The notes under the pieces were generated by a model. The model had not been told where the DNA came from. It did no database searches and saw nothing but the letters and a program-made list of their open reading frames with translations. A stretch of DNA of 33,755 nt from an uncultured Legionella sp. (GTDB lineage Bacteria; Pseudomonadota; Gammaproteobacteria; Legionellales; Legionellaceae): contig NZ_CALMPD010000157.1 in assembly GCF_937871865.1 (NCBI RefSeq), positions 1-33,755 on the forward strand, written 5' to 3'. Numbering within the stretch: the stretch's first letter is position 1; every line of letters begins with the position of its first letter. This document shows, piece by piece, positions 24,355 through 33,004 of this stretch. The translations under genes were made by a program, and so were the position numbers.

Positions 24355-24795
24355 TTAAGAGGGTGCATATTCAGAACGGGCTTGTTCTTCATGTTCATCT
24401 GGTGATTTAGCAAATAAGCTGCCTACTAAATCGACTGCATTGATGAACGGGCTTGCTAATGCAGCGAGTCCAGCACCTACTGTTAAAACAGTATCGACAT
24501 ATAAATCGCCTATTTTGTCTATAGCTGTATCAGTGTCCATTTTTATCAAATTGAAAATCGCCTCCAAGGCTGTTATCAAGCTTTGGATCATCAATTCAGC
24601 AGTCAATATGCCCAGAAATACTGGAGCGGAAGCTACATATGCTGCTCTTTTAAAGAAATTACCTGTAGAAGTGTAAGGTTGAAAGAAGACGGGGCCGAAT
24701 TTTTCGGGCTTATCGCTAATTAATTTTGCAATTCCTCACGTAGTGGTTCCTGAATGTTCAAATAGAAATTCATTAATTTGCTCAAAGAAAGACAT
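24355..24795 (-). pseudogene. Helical membrane-associated protein interrupted by one in-frame TGA
   Basis: An 83-residue open frame (24355-24606) reads as the C-terminal part of a longer protein. Going upstream in the same frame, the sequence remains protein-like (GIAKLISDKPEKFGPVFF … APVFLGILTAELMIQ) back to an in-frame TGA at 24736-24738. Beyond it the frame continues to an ATG at 24795 (MSFFEQINEFLFEHSGTTT). One base change such as CGA to TGA explains the break. The whole would be 146 residues, with two hydrophobic helices (around APVFLGILTAELMIQSLITA and VLTVGAGLAALA) and an acidic, charged C-terminus (PDEHEEQARSE). I do not recognise the family. Restart at 24606 is possible but no ribosome site is obvious there. 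Confidence 0.6.
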
Positions 24796-24944
24796 AGTTA
24801 AGTTCTAAAATTAAATCCAAATGAGCCATTATTATACATTAATTGACGATGTTAGCAATAAGGTGTTGGTTTTTTGTATTCTCTTTATGATTGGAAGGAG
24901 CTATAAGTCAGTGCAAAAGGGTATTGATATGACGAGATGATATT

Positions 24945-24992
24945 GCTCATCCTGAGTATAGCGAAGGATCTCCTGAATCCCGGGAGATCCTT
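24945..24992. repeat. REP-like repeat with a 10-bp stem
   Basis: TCATCCTGAGTATAGCGAAG runs into AAGGATCTCC (24964-24973), which pairs perfectly with GGAGATCCTT (24983-24992) around nine bases. The TCATCCTGAG-GCGAAGGATCT string is a widespread intergenic repeat type in bacteria. It sits just past the stop of the minus-strand gene at 25009 and may serve as its terminator. Confidence 0.6.
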
Positions 24993-25008
24993 AATTCAAA
25001 ACAACTAT

Positions 25009-25308
25009 CTAAGCTGTTTCTTTAGGATGATGTCCCAGTGCGTGTAGGTGCATACGGAGATGTTCATAAAAACCATCGAGTTTCTCATGTGCGTTTGAGG
25101 CGAATTTCTGATGCAATACATTGCCTAGCATACCTTCAATGCCACTCAAGAGCATATCAGGGGTACGCAGTGGCGCAGGTAATTCGTTAATCGATTTAAA
25201 TAATGTTTCTACCAGATTTTGGCCTATATAATTCATGGCACTGTAAAAATCATCTTCGGCAATGTTCGTTGATGAAAAAGTGGGATTAGCAGGATTATTA
25301 ATGCTCAT
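25009..25308 (-). CDS. Short helical protein of unknown function
   Basis: A 99-residue soluble protein beginning MSINNPANPTF. It has no signal peptide, membrane segment or cysteine, and its residues about 18-90 are amphipathic helices (YSAMNYIGQNLVETLF, EGMLGNVLHQKF, HEKLDGFYEHLRMHLHALG) with a His-rich end. I recognise no family. An upstream start at 25422 would add 38 residues, but that part is encoded inside a REP-like repeat (25384-25456) and lacks a ribosome site, while AGGG lies five bases before the ATG at 25308. It is divergent from the large AAA gene, so a shared control region lies between them. Confidence 0.6.
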   Translation of the reverse strand: MSINNPANPTFSSTNIAEDDFYSAMNYIGQNLVETLFKSINELPAPLRTPDMLLSGIEGMLGNVLHQKFASNAHEKLDGFYEHLRMHLHALGHHPKETA

Positions 25309-25383
25309 ATTCACCCTATTTTGGTGGTTTAATTTGTAGAGGAACTCTAAATTAAATACTAATGAATTACAAGAATGAATGCC

Positions 25384-25456
25384 TACATACTCATGCCTTA
25401 CGAATGAATTCGCTTCGCTCATAGGAGCCTGAATTTCATCCGGGCTACATTCGATA
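25384..25456. repeat. REP-like repeat fragment
   Basis: On the minus strand this reads TGTAGCCCGGATGAAATTCA and continues with GAGCGAAGCGAATTCATTCG, the familiar TAGCCCGGATGAA and GAGCGAAGCGAA strings of intergenic REP-type repeats. It explains the spurious N-terminal extension of the neighbouring frame. Confidence 0.45.
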
Positions 25457-25576
25457 GCCTGCCTTTATTAACCGAGACAATCTGTCTAATAAATCGACAG
25501 AAACACATGGCCCATGTATTATGTTTGGTCTTTGTGTATAAAAATTCTCTCTCGCATTTGTTGTTTCGAGGTATCA

Positions 25577-28500
25577 ATGTTTACCAAAACAGAATTTTCC
25601 ATTTTTAATAATGCAGGTCTTATATATTCCACTACACAAAATGGAGTACATACTGCACTTACTGACATACCTACAGGGGATCTGGATTTAGAGCGTTTGA
25701 TTAATGATGAGCCAAAATGTTGGCGCTTGCCTGTAGCAACACAGGATTATAAAAGAAAAAAAATAATTATTACGGACCTGAAAACGCGTTTTAAAATATA
25801 TACCTGCGATATAGAGCCGGCTAGAAAAACCTATCTTGAGGAGTTTGAGCTTTGGAACATGCTTCTTTCTTATGACTTTGAGATATATGCCTGGACAGGC
25901 TCATTGGTTCACATAAAAAATGTTGATGATTTATTTGAGCATCTTTTTCTGATTGAGCCAATTAAAACAAGTCACCTCATAGAAAAAATAAAGGATTCAG
26001 GTTTTAATAAAGATGAGTGCTTTTTTGCGACGACAGAAAATAGCAGTACATTATTTGCCAATGTTTTCATCAATAATAAACATATATACAAGGGTAATAT
26101 TGGCCTGAAACACTCTTATAAAATTGTAGCGAACAGCTTATTAGTGTTGATGTCCTTGCCTCATCATTTATTACAAGCGTATTTGGATACACTGGATTTG
26201 GAAACAGGAAAACCGTTTACGCTAGAGTCCAACATGTTTACTCTTTTAGAATATGATTGCAGCAAATTTCTTAAAAAAATCGCTTATCTTAATCCACAAA
26301 TAAATATACAAAGACTGAAGCCAGGAGCTGATTATTATTATGACGAGTGCGCACCGGATATCCCCGAAATTCCTACAGAATTAGCTCCATACATTAAAAG
26401 CTTCTCTATCCATCCTGGCACTACAACTATTCGCAAATTTACTGAACAACAAATGTTCGATTTTTTTGGATCGTTTAAGTGCATAGAGGACCTGGAGTTA
26501 TGTCAAATAAAAATAAAAGGATCAAATGTTAATTATTCGGATTATGCTACCACCTTTCATTCGTTAAAAAGTTTAAAATTGAAACATCTACGGCTTTGTA
26601 ATTCTGGACTTTTCTCTTTTATACTGAACAATAGTCCTAATTTGGAAGAGCTCATACTGGAACATTGCGAAATTAATATGGATGATTTCCGTCTGGGTGC
26701 AAATGTTCTAAAATCGCTCAAAAAGCTGACGCATAACAATACAGAATACCTTTCTTTTTGGGATAATACAGATCCAGATACTGATTTGTTAACCAGTCTT
26801 CTTAAGGCAACAGAATCTTTAGAACAGTTGCAAGTAGAGGTGCTTGAGTTGCCGAAGGAGTTTATTGCTGTACTGGAACCATCCCGTCTTAAACATCTTC
26901 GTGAATTGAACATTATGTGGGTTTTCGAAGATGATATTAATTTTATCAAATTATGCAGCAATCTTGAATCATTAATTTATATTAATGAGGATGAGGAGCG
27001 TTCTAAGATTAAGCTTGACTTTGATCCTGATATTGATTGTGAGTCAGAGTATGAGTTTGAGTCGTCTGCATCTATTCTTCAGAATCAGATTTTCTTAAAG
27101 ATTCTAAATCAACTGGAACTTCCTCGTTTACGCAACGCGTCATTTATTAAAAATGGCAAGAATATTCCTATAGAACGATTCCCTGTCAGCGAAATTGGTC
27201 CAGAAGGAGTCATTGATTATGAATTTGGTCAGGTTGATTGCACTTTGTTTAATGACAAAATCAAAGAGTCTTCCATGATAATCAAGGAGGCTCATAAAAC
27301 CAATTATCTGATTCTTTTAACGACCCCAAATAAGGGGGCTGCTGATCTAGACTCTGATTTAGATGAAAAAGAGGACGATGGATACTTCGATGGGAAAACA
27401 GGTCCCGCTGATTGTGCATTAACTGCAGTGGAGTATTTTCGTCCCAAAAAGGGGAGCTCTGATGTCAGTAGATATCGATTGGATACTTTTCAATTTGCAG
27501 GTCCAGGTAAGCAATTATCATTTATACCTATAGAGCCCGGTCATGCTGTCATATTAGATATACCTTTGGTAGACGATATCAGCACTGTCTATAATGATAC
27601 ATATCAGAATACAGATGATGTGTTTCTTGGTACGGTTGAACTGTTCCCCAAAAAGCAGGGGAAATGGATCAAATTACCTTCCTTTACTCCTGATGATACG
27701 ATATTCATGGCATCTAAAATAACTGATAACGTGATAACCATCAGAAAAAGTGCTAATAATTTTCATTATGTTCACGTCGATACGTGTGAACCTGTTGTGT
27801 TTCAATTCTTGCTAAAAACCCCTGAGTGGGCTTTTCAAAAGTATGAGCGGATTCCTATAGACTTGGAAGCCCTTTTCTATGTGTTGCGGAATGGGTATTT
27901 TGATAATAATGGCTATTATACTTTAGCACCCCATCTCCATCCATCGTTTCATTTTATACAACAATTTAATATCGATCAAAAAGTCTATTTTCTCTCTTCT
28001 TTTTGTCGAAATTTTTCTGTAGAGGAATTATCAGAACAAGTATCGGATCAATCTTCCCTTTGGGAGTTGTTTAATCAGGTGATTCGTGAACAAAAGGGCT
28101 CCTGTCGTCACCGAGCAAAGGCATTTACCATATTGGCAAGTATTTTTGGTATCAGGGTGGAGCTCGATAGTAATGATTGCCATCAATTTGTCCATGTATG
28201 GTATCCAGATAAAGGTTGGCGAGCACTCGATCTTGGTGGTGCTGAGGCGCAATTGAATCTTATAAAAGCTCCTGAACAAATTGCGAAAAAACAAAAAAAT
28301 GAGCAGGTTTTAGAGCCAGATAACCATTATATTCGTCGGCAATGGCAAAAATCCAGTGCAAAAACGTTTGAAGAGTATTGCACTGAATTATTAACAGATA
28401 TTCAGAAATTTGATTCAGGAAAAAAGAATATTTTAGTTTCTTTAAAACCCCAACAAGTTGAAGGCTTTTTAGCACACCTTCAAGTAGTGCAGCACAATGA

Positions 28501-31500
28501 GAAGCGAGGTTACATTTACATTGATCATCTCGATAACATCAGAACATCGGAAGTTGTCTTGGGAGCCAACGGTGAAAAACACAAACAAGACAGCGGATTA
28601 ATAAGAAACATTAAGAAGGCAAAGCCCGGAGATGTGCTGGTTGTTAACCAGATTGAAATGAAAACGGAGCATATTGTTTACAACACCATGATGGATACTC
28701 AGCAAAGAATGCTGAAAGAGACTGATTTGCCCGAGGGATTGATTCTTATCAGTTTGCAACCTGAGAATCGCTCGGCAAGCGAAGACGTTCATTCGCGCTA
28801 TCAATTACGAAGCAAATGTCCGAGGCGTTTAAAATATACTACTGTTTATCCGTCTGTTGTTAAAACATTAGATGATGACCAGCAAAAACTGTTATGCATC
28901 AATATTTATTTCCCTGACGAATACAAACAACAGATGACCGTTCGGCTTGCTTGTAATGGCCCTAACATACACGCTATTGAGTCGCAGTTGATTACGGCAT
29001 TAAAAAGAGGGCATTCCGGCGTAGTCATACGCAATGCCCCTTGGAATGCCCCTGGATTCCGGTTATTTTTAGGTGAAATGATCTATTCTAGGCGCTTTGA
29101 AGCCAACGGCCATAGTATTGATATCCCTGCTGATTTCAGTTTTGTATTATGGGATAAGCCTTATGAGGTGCATCTGGATTATTTCAGTGACACTGCATGT
29201 TCATCAGATGCAGCCCCTTCTGACATAAAAATTTTAAATAACCTGACGTTTAAATCCTTTTTTGAATTATATACTTGCAAAGACGGGGTTTTTAATACGA
29301 CGCCTGGGTGGATAGAACGTTACAAAGGTAGCACATTATCTATCGTGCTAAGCCATGAATTATCCAATGCTCATAGCGCTTTACTATCTGAACAAGCTCG
29401 TCGTTTTTCAACGCAATTGCAACGCATCACTCTTTCGGACAACAGACCCAATGAGCTTGCTCCAGTCATCGTTGCTGATGATCTGGACTTGGCAGAGGCA
29501 TTGCATTTTAGTGATGGCACTGAACTCAGGGTTATTCCTGTGTCTGAAATGACAAACTATAGCGATTTAATTGAACGTTATGCGCGAACTGAGTCTGGTG
29601 AATACCAACACAGTGTTTCTTGTGTGGCAAAACTACTACTCGACGGAACATCTGTTGTTTTAAAAGGAAACTTATCACCTTTGTTGGAAAAACAGTTGGA
29701 ATCCTTGCTGCTTCCTACTCCTTATTTGGTGATTGATGGACAGCACCATGAGTTTAAAGCAGGCCAATTCAAGCTGCTCACAACCAACGCGATAAATGGC
29801 AATTTTTTCCAATGCCACACGCTGGCACTGCCTACTCCGTGGGTGATGATTGAGAAACAGTTTCCGGACTTATTAGTGACACAGACGAAAAATCTTGTTG
29901 CTGCGTATGCAGAATGCCTACCCCGAGAGCCGCTTTTTAGTTATATTCAATTGCAAGCTATATTGATGCGACTCAAGCAGAAACCCTACGCCAATCCACT
30001 AAAGCCAATCTTGCGATTAAAAAGCAATTATGATGAATTACAGCCTATTGTGGAACAAATTTGGGACGTGGTTGATCTGGCAAAAGAATATCTGTCCTTT
30101 GATTCGTACGATACTACTCAGCTCAGGATCGATAAAGTTTTAAGTGAGTTGAGGCATAGCTCATATATTTTTGTGGCAGGAGCCAGTGGCAGTGGTAAAA
30201 GTACTTTATTTTTTCATCAATTAGAGCGCCTGGTGCCAGACACCAAAGTGTTTGGCGGGCTTGATAAAATAAATTTATGGCTGCAATCGGACAGTCCTCG
30301 TCCCTTTCTGGTGGTTGAGGAAGCTAATTTGCTCAACAAGGATGCGTTTGCATTTTTAGAGTTACTGTTTCAAAAACAACAGAGCGTTTTGGTTAATGGT
30401 GAGATAATGCCGATATCCTCAAGACATAAAATCATTTTTATTGGTAATTTCGGTTATTTTAAGGACAGAACGCAGCAGGCATTTTTTAGTCGTCATGGAC
30501 ATATTATCACGTTTAAAGAATTACCTGATGTTCTTTTAAAACAGCAGGTATTGCTTCCTATTTTATCAACACAACCTGTCAATGAGAAAAAGCGTGATGA
30601 AGTGGCTGGTCATTTGTTGCAAGCGTATAAAAAGATGAGGCTGTCTTTGCAAGATACAATTACTACTCGTAACCTGGAAATGCTTGCCTGGCGTTTTCTG
30701 AATAATGTGCGATACGGTCAAGAAAATGATGCCTTGTGTCTGGCTGTGTACGATGAATTCCAGATCTTTTTCACAGAGAGTGAACGCCCAGTATTCCTGA
30801 ATAGTCTGAGTGATTATAAAGCGATTAAGGCGGAACGAAAAAATGCTATTGTTTTTGATGAAAGTGACTTTTTCCTTGCATCAACTCGCCGTAATCCCTT
30901 GCGATTAATTAATCAGTTCTTGCAGATTCGTGAGCAAAAAATGATGAGCTCACATTATTTTACAGGCGTACAAGGAGTTATTTTAGAAGGTGATTCGGCT
31001 GAGGGCAAAAGCTCATTATTAAAACATTATCTGGATGCTAACGATTTTGTTTTGGCAACGGAGGATAATGTCGAACATAAACGTCGTTATTATGTGATTA
31101 ACGATTTGGAAAGTCTGGAGCCGGTTCTCTATCAAGCCTTTAACGAAGGGGCCTTGGTTATTATTAACGAACTGAATACTATGCCAGTTGAGTTATTATT
31201 AAATCAATACATGTCAGGGCTTGATAAAGATGGGAAGTGCGCAACAAAAATGGGATTTGCAGTACTTGCTACCCAAAATCCTATTAGTTTTGACTTCCGA
31301 AAACAATTATCAGCAGCCTTACTTAATCGCTTCCAAAAAATTGTTCTTAAGGAGTACAAACCAGAAGAAATTAAAACAATTACCAAATTGTTTTGTGAGA
31401 ATGAGGATGAAGCACAAAAAGAGGCTGATAAATACATCAGTGCCCGTGAGCATGCTAAAAGCAAGGGTTTTTTAAGACCTAATGTTCGTGAGCTCATTAA

Positions 31501-31573
31501 TATTTGTGGTACAAAACGCAAAGCGGAAGATGATGTTGATCTAGAGCCTCCTAAAAGAGGACGATTCATTTAA
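25577..31573 (+). CDS. Giant LRR–transglutaminase-like–multi-AAA protein, candidate effector
   Basis: A 1998-residue soluble protein. Start 25577 follows GAGG at five bases; an ATG at 25514 lacks one. Residues 1-270: unrecognised. Residues about 290-470: degenerate leucine-rich repeats (SLKSLKLKHLRL, SPNLEELILEHCEI, LKHLRELNI). Residues about 750-890: a transglutaminase-like core with Cys843 in GSCRHRA, His873 in FVHVWY and Asp885 in WRALDLGG. Residues about 950-1975 read as five AAA-type modules. The first three lack P-loops but keep the pattern of hydrophobic strand, NxxE/APW-type turn and later strand. The fourth has GASGSGKS (1535-1542) and LVVEE (1578-1582); the fifth has GDSAEGKSS (1805-1813), VIINE (1861-1865), ATQNP (1898-1902) and LLNRF (1915-1919), like midasin/MoxR modules. 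The end KRKAEDDVDLEPPKRGR resembles a bipartite nuclear signal. It stands alone. A host-directed role is inferred. Confidence 0.8.
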   Translation: MFTKTEFSIFNNAGLIYSTTQNGVHTALTDIPTGDLDLERLINDEPKCWRLPVATQDYKRKKIIITDLKTRFKIYTCDIEPARKTYLEEFELWNMLLSYDFEIYAWTGSLVHIKNVDDLFEHLFLIEPIKTSHLIEKIKDSGFNKDECFFATTENSSTLFANVFINNKHIYKGNIGLKHSYKIVANSLLVLMSLPHHLLQAYLDTLDLETGKPFTLESNMFTLLEYDCSKFLKKIAYLNPQINIQRLKPGADYYYDECAPDIPEIPTELAPYIKSFSIHPGTTTIRKFTEQQMFDFFGSFKCIEDLELCQIKIKGSNVNYSDYATTFHSLKSLKLKHLRLCNSGLFSFILNNSPNLEELILEHCEINMDDFRLGANVLKSLKKLTHNNTEYLSFWDNTDPDTDLLTSLLKATESLEQLQVEVLELPKEFIAVLEPSRLKHLRELNIMWVFEDDINFIKLCSNLESLIYINEDEERSKIKLDFDPDIDCESEYEFESSASILQNQIFLKILNQLELPRLRNASFIKNGKNIPIERFPVSEIGPEGVIDYEFGQVDCTLFNDKIKESSMIIKEAHKTNYLILLTTPNKGAADLDSDLDEKEDDGYFDGKTGPADCALTAVEYFRPKKGSSDVSRYRLDTFQFAGPGKQLSFIPIEPGHAVILDIPLVDDISTVYNDTYQNTDDVFLGTVELFPKKQGKWIKLPSFTPDDTIFMASKITDNVITIRKSANNFHYVHVDTCEPVVFQFLLKTPEWAFQKYERIPIDLEALFYVLRNGYFDNNGYYTLAPHLHPSFHFIQQFNIDQKVYFLSSFCRNFSVEELSEQVSDQSSLWELFNQVIREQKGSCRHRAKAFTILASIFGIRVELDSNDCHQFVHVWYPDKGWRALDLGGAEAQLNLIKAPEQIAKKQKNEQVLEPDNHYIRRQWQKSSAKTFEEYCTELLTDIQKFDSGKKNILVSLKPQQVEGFLAHLQVVQHNEKRGYIYIDHLDNIRTSEVVLGANGEKHKQDSGLIRNIKKAKPGDVLVVNQIEMKTEHIVYNTMMDTQQRMLKETDLPEGLILISLQPENRSASEDVHSRYQLRSKCPRRLKYTTVYPSVVKTLDDDQQKLLCINIYFPDEYKQQMTVRLACNGPNIHAIESQLITALKRGHSGVVIRNAPWNAPGFRLFLGEMIYSRRFEANGHSIDIPADFSFVLWDKPYEVHLDYFSDTACSSDAAPSDIKILNNLTFKSFFELYTCKDGVFNTTPGWIERYKGSTLSIVLSHELSNAHSALLSEQARRFSTQLQRITLSDNRPNELAPVIVADDLDLAEALHFSDGTELRVIPVSEMTNYSDLIERYARTESGEYQHSVSCVAKLLLDGTSVVLKGNLSPLLEKQLESLLLPTPYLVIDGQHHEFKAGQFKLLTTNAINGNFFQCHTLALPTPWVMIEKQFPDLLVTQTKNLVAAYAECLPREPLFSYIQLQAILMRLKQKPYANPLKPILRLKSNYDELQPIVEQIWDVVDLAKEYLSFDSYDTTQLRIDKVLSELRHSSYIFVAGASGSGKSTLFFHQLERLVPDTKVFGGLDKINLWLQSDSPRPFLVVEEANLLNKDAFAFLELLFQKQQSVLVNGEIMPISSRHKIIFIGNFGYFKDRTQQAFFSRHGHIITFKELPDVLLKQQVLLPILSTQPVNEKKRDEVAGHLLQAYKKMRLSLQDTITTRNLEMLAWRFLNNVRYGQENDALCLAVYDEFQIFFTESERPVFLNSLSDYKAIKAERKNAIVFDESDFFLASTRRNPLRLINQFLQIREQKMMSSHYFTGVQGVILEGDSAEGKSSLLKHYLDANDFVLATEDNVEHKRRYYVINDLESLEPVLYQAFNEGALVIINELNTMPVELLLNQYMSGLDKDGKCATKMGFAVLATQNPISFDFRKQLSAALLNRFQKIVLKEYKPEEIKTITKLFCENEDEAQKEADKYISAREHAKSKGFLRPNVRELINICGTKRKAEDDVDLEPPKRGRFI

Positions 31574-31661
31574 CATTACGGTAATGCTCCGTTACTAGCT
31601 TCTCAGGACGACGGTATGTAGTACCACTAGGACTGTTCCGCATTACGCTCTGTTAATGCGG
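31574..31661. repeat. REP-like palindromes between convergent genes
   Basis: CCGCATTA (31638-31645) pairs with TAATGCGG (31654-31661), the same core as the right arm of the 20372 element. Just after the large gene's stop, CATTACGGTAATG is itself a perfect palindrome. Together they occupy most of the 114-base gap and may terminate transcription from both sides. Confidence 0.6.
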
Positions 31662-31687
31662 ACTACTATGAATTAGTGTGAAATCTC

Positions 31688-32815
31688 TTAGGGTGGTATG
31701 ACCCAGTAATTATCTTTTTTCCGGAGTTTGCTGCGGAACAGTTGCCTTTTATCGGTAGGGGCATTATGGTTGAGCAGCCAATAAATATCAGAAATAATAT
31801 CTCGCGAACGATAATAACTGTGACTAAAAGAAGGTTTGATTATATAGGTTGCGTCAACAATATCCAGATTATCCATCCCTTGCTCAGACAAGCTTAGCAA
31901 GGCCTGCGTCTCATCCAGTTGTGTGTTATCATCAAAATGAGTAGGTAAACCCAGAGGTTTGGTACCATGTTTTAGATTGGAGATCAGTAAGGCTCCGTCA
32001 TCTGAAGCAACATAAACGGTTAATCTTTTTACCATAGCCAGGATCTGATCTTTAAAATGCAAATCGAAATCGTCTTGATCCACATCAGGCGCAATCAGAA
32101 TGACATCTGATATTTCTTTGTCTTTATCCCGCCAATCAGCTTTCGTGTACAGTATATCGAAGGCATCACAAAGCAAACGGGTTCCCAGGCTATGCCCAAT
32201 AATTACTAGTCTCGCACCAGGTACCTCTCTTTTTAGCTCAGTAAGAAAGTTGGCGAAAGCGACTGCACTTTTTTTCTCCATTTGTTCGTCTGCTACATAG
32301 GCAAACAAACGATTCTGGCTTGGCCAGGAAAAGAATAGATAGGTTGCTTCTGTATTGAGATCATAAGCTCCCCGAGCCAAAACAGCTGCGGTTCCTTCAA
32401 AACTGTTGGCATAACCATGTATCCATACAACGAGCAACTTGGATTCAGTTTTTGCTATTGTTTGATTGAGCTCATGAAAAAATTTTTTTTCCTCAAGAGG
32501 GATATCCTGTACTATTTTTTTCTTAAAATCTCCACCAATACGATATTGCCGAGGAATATTAACAATGCTAATGCCATAATTTAGTGTTGGGCTGAGTTCA
32601 CCTGTTTTATTTCCATCTTCGATGAGGCGATTGGTGGCATAAAACTCTTTAATAGCAGGTTGCCCATCAATTAAATGAATTCCCGAACGGTTTTCAAGAT
32701 TGATGACATCATAGTTAAATTGGGATTTGTATCTGTAATAAAATATGCTAAGCAATAGGAGCAGGAAAAGGAAGGTTAGTGATAATATAAATTTTTTCCT
32801 GGAAATGGGGTTCAT
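31688..32815 (-). CDS. Membrane-anchored alpha/beta hydrolase of the DUF900 type
   Basis: From ATG 32815 this is a 375-residue protein. A signal anchor at residues about 10-28 (FILSLTFLFLLLLLSIFYY) is followed by a periplasm-facing hydrolase domain. FYATNR (58-63), VVWIHGY (129-135, oxyanion region), IIGHSLGTR (205-213, nucleophile Ser209), IAPDVDQDDF (241-250, acid) and FSHSYY (330-335, His332) are the hallmarks of the DUF900 esterase/lipase-like group. The substrate is unknown. An in-frame ATG at 32938 would add 41 residues before the anchor; neither start has a clear ribosome site. I prefer the later one because it gives a normal signal anchor and because TACAAT, a good -10 box, lies within the extension. 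It is convergent with the large AAA gene. Confidence 0.8.
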   Translation of the reverse strand: MNPISRKKFILSLTFLFLLLLLSIFYYRYKSQFNYDVINLENRSGIHLIDGQPAIKEFYATNRLIEDGNKTGELSPTLNYGISIVNIPRQYRIGGDFKKKIVQDIPLEEKKFFHELNQTIAKTESKLLVVWIHGYANSFEGTAAVLARGAYDLNTEATYLFFSWPSQNRLFAYVADEQMEKKSAVAFANFLTELKREVPGARLVIIGHSLGTRLLCDAFDILYTKADWRDKDKEISDVILIAPDVDQDDFDLHFKDQILAMVKRLTVYVASDDGALLISNLKHGTKPLGLPTHFDDNTQLDETQALLSLSEQGMDNLDIVDATYIIKPSFSHSYYRSRDIISDIYWLLNHNAPTDKRQLFRSKLRKKDNYWVIPP

Positions 32816-33004
32816 ATAAGATAGATTAGCGTGGTCATAAATAATTGTAGTTCGTTTCAGCTTATTGAGTCCAGGATCTGTTGATATTTCATTGCAAACT
32901 TTACATCCCACACCCTGTGTTTGATGAAAAAACGACATGTCGGGCGCTTCGTCTGACGCTAATTGTTCAATCTAAGTCCAACAGAATTCTCTCATAACCT
33001 CTAT

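Noticed and set aside
24440..24676. 78-codon plus-strand frame with a plausible-looking end (AEATYAALLKKLPVEV)
   Set aside because: It is antisense to the TGA-split minus-strand gene, whose translation is protein-like over the whole stretch; the plus frame is explained as its shadow.
25309..25422. N-terminal extension of the protein at 25009-25308
   Set aside because: It is encoded by a REP-like repeat, and the downstream ATG has a good ribosome site.
25514..25576. N-terminal extension of the large AAA protein
   Set aside because: No ribosome site at 25514, whereas the ATG at 25577 has GAGG at good spacing.
31204..31569. 121-codon minus-strand frame at the end of the large gene
   Set aside because: Antisense to a segment encoding clear AAA motifs (ATQNP, LLNRF); no independent support.
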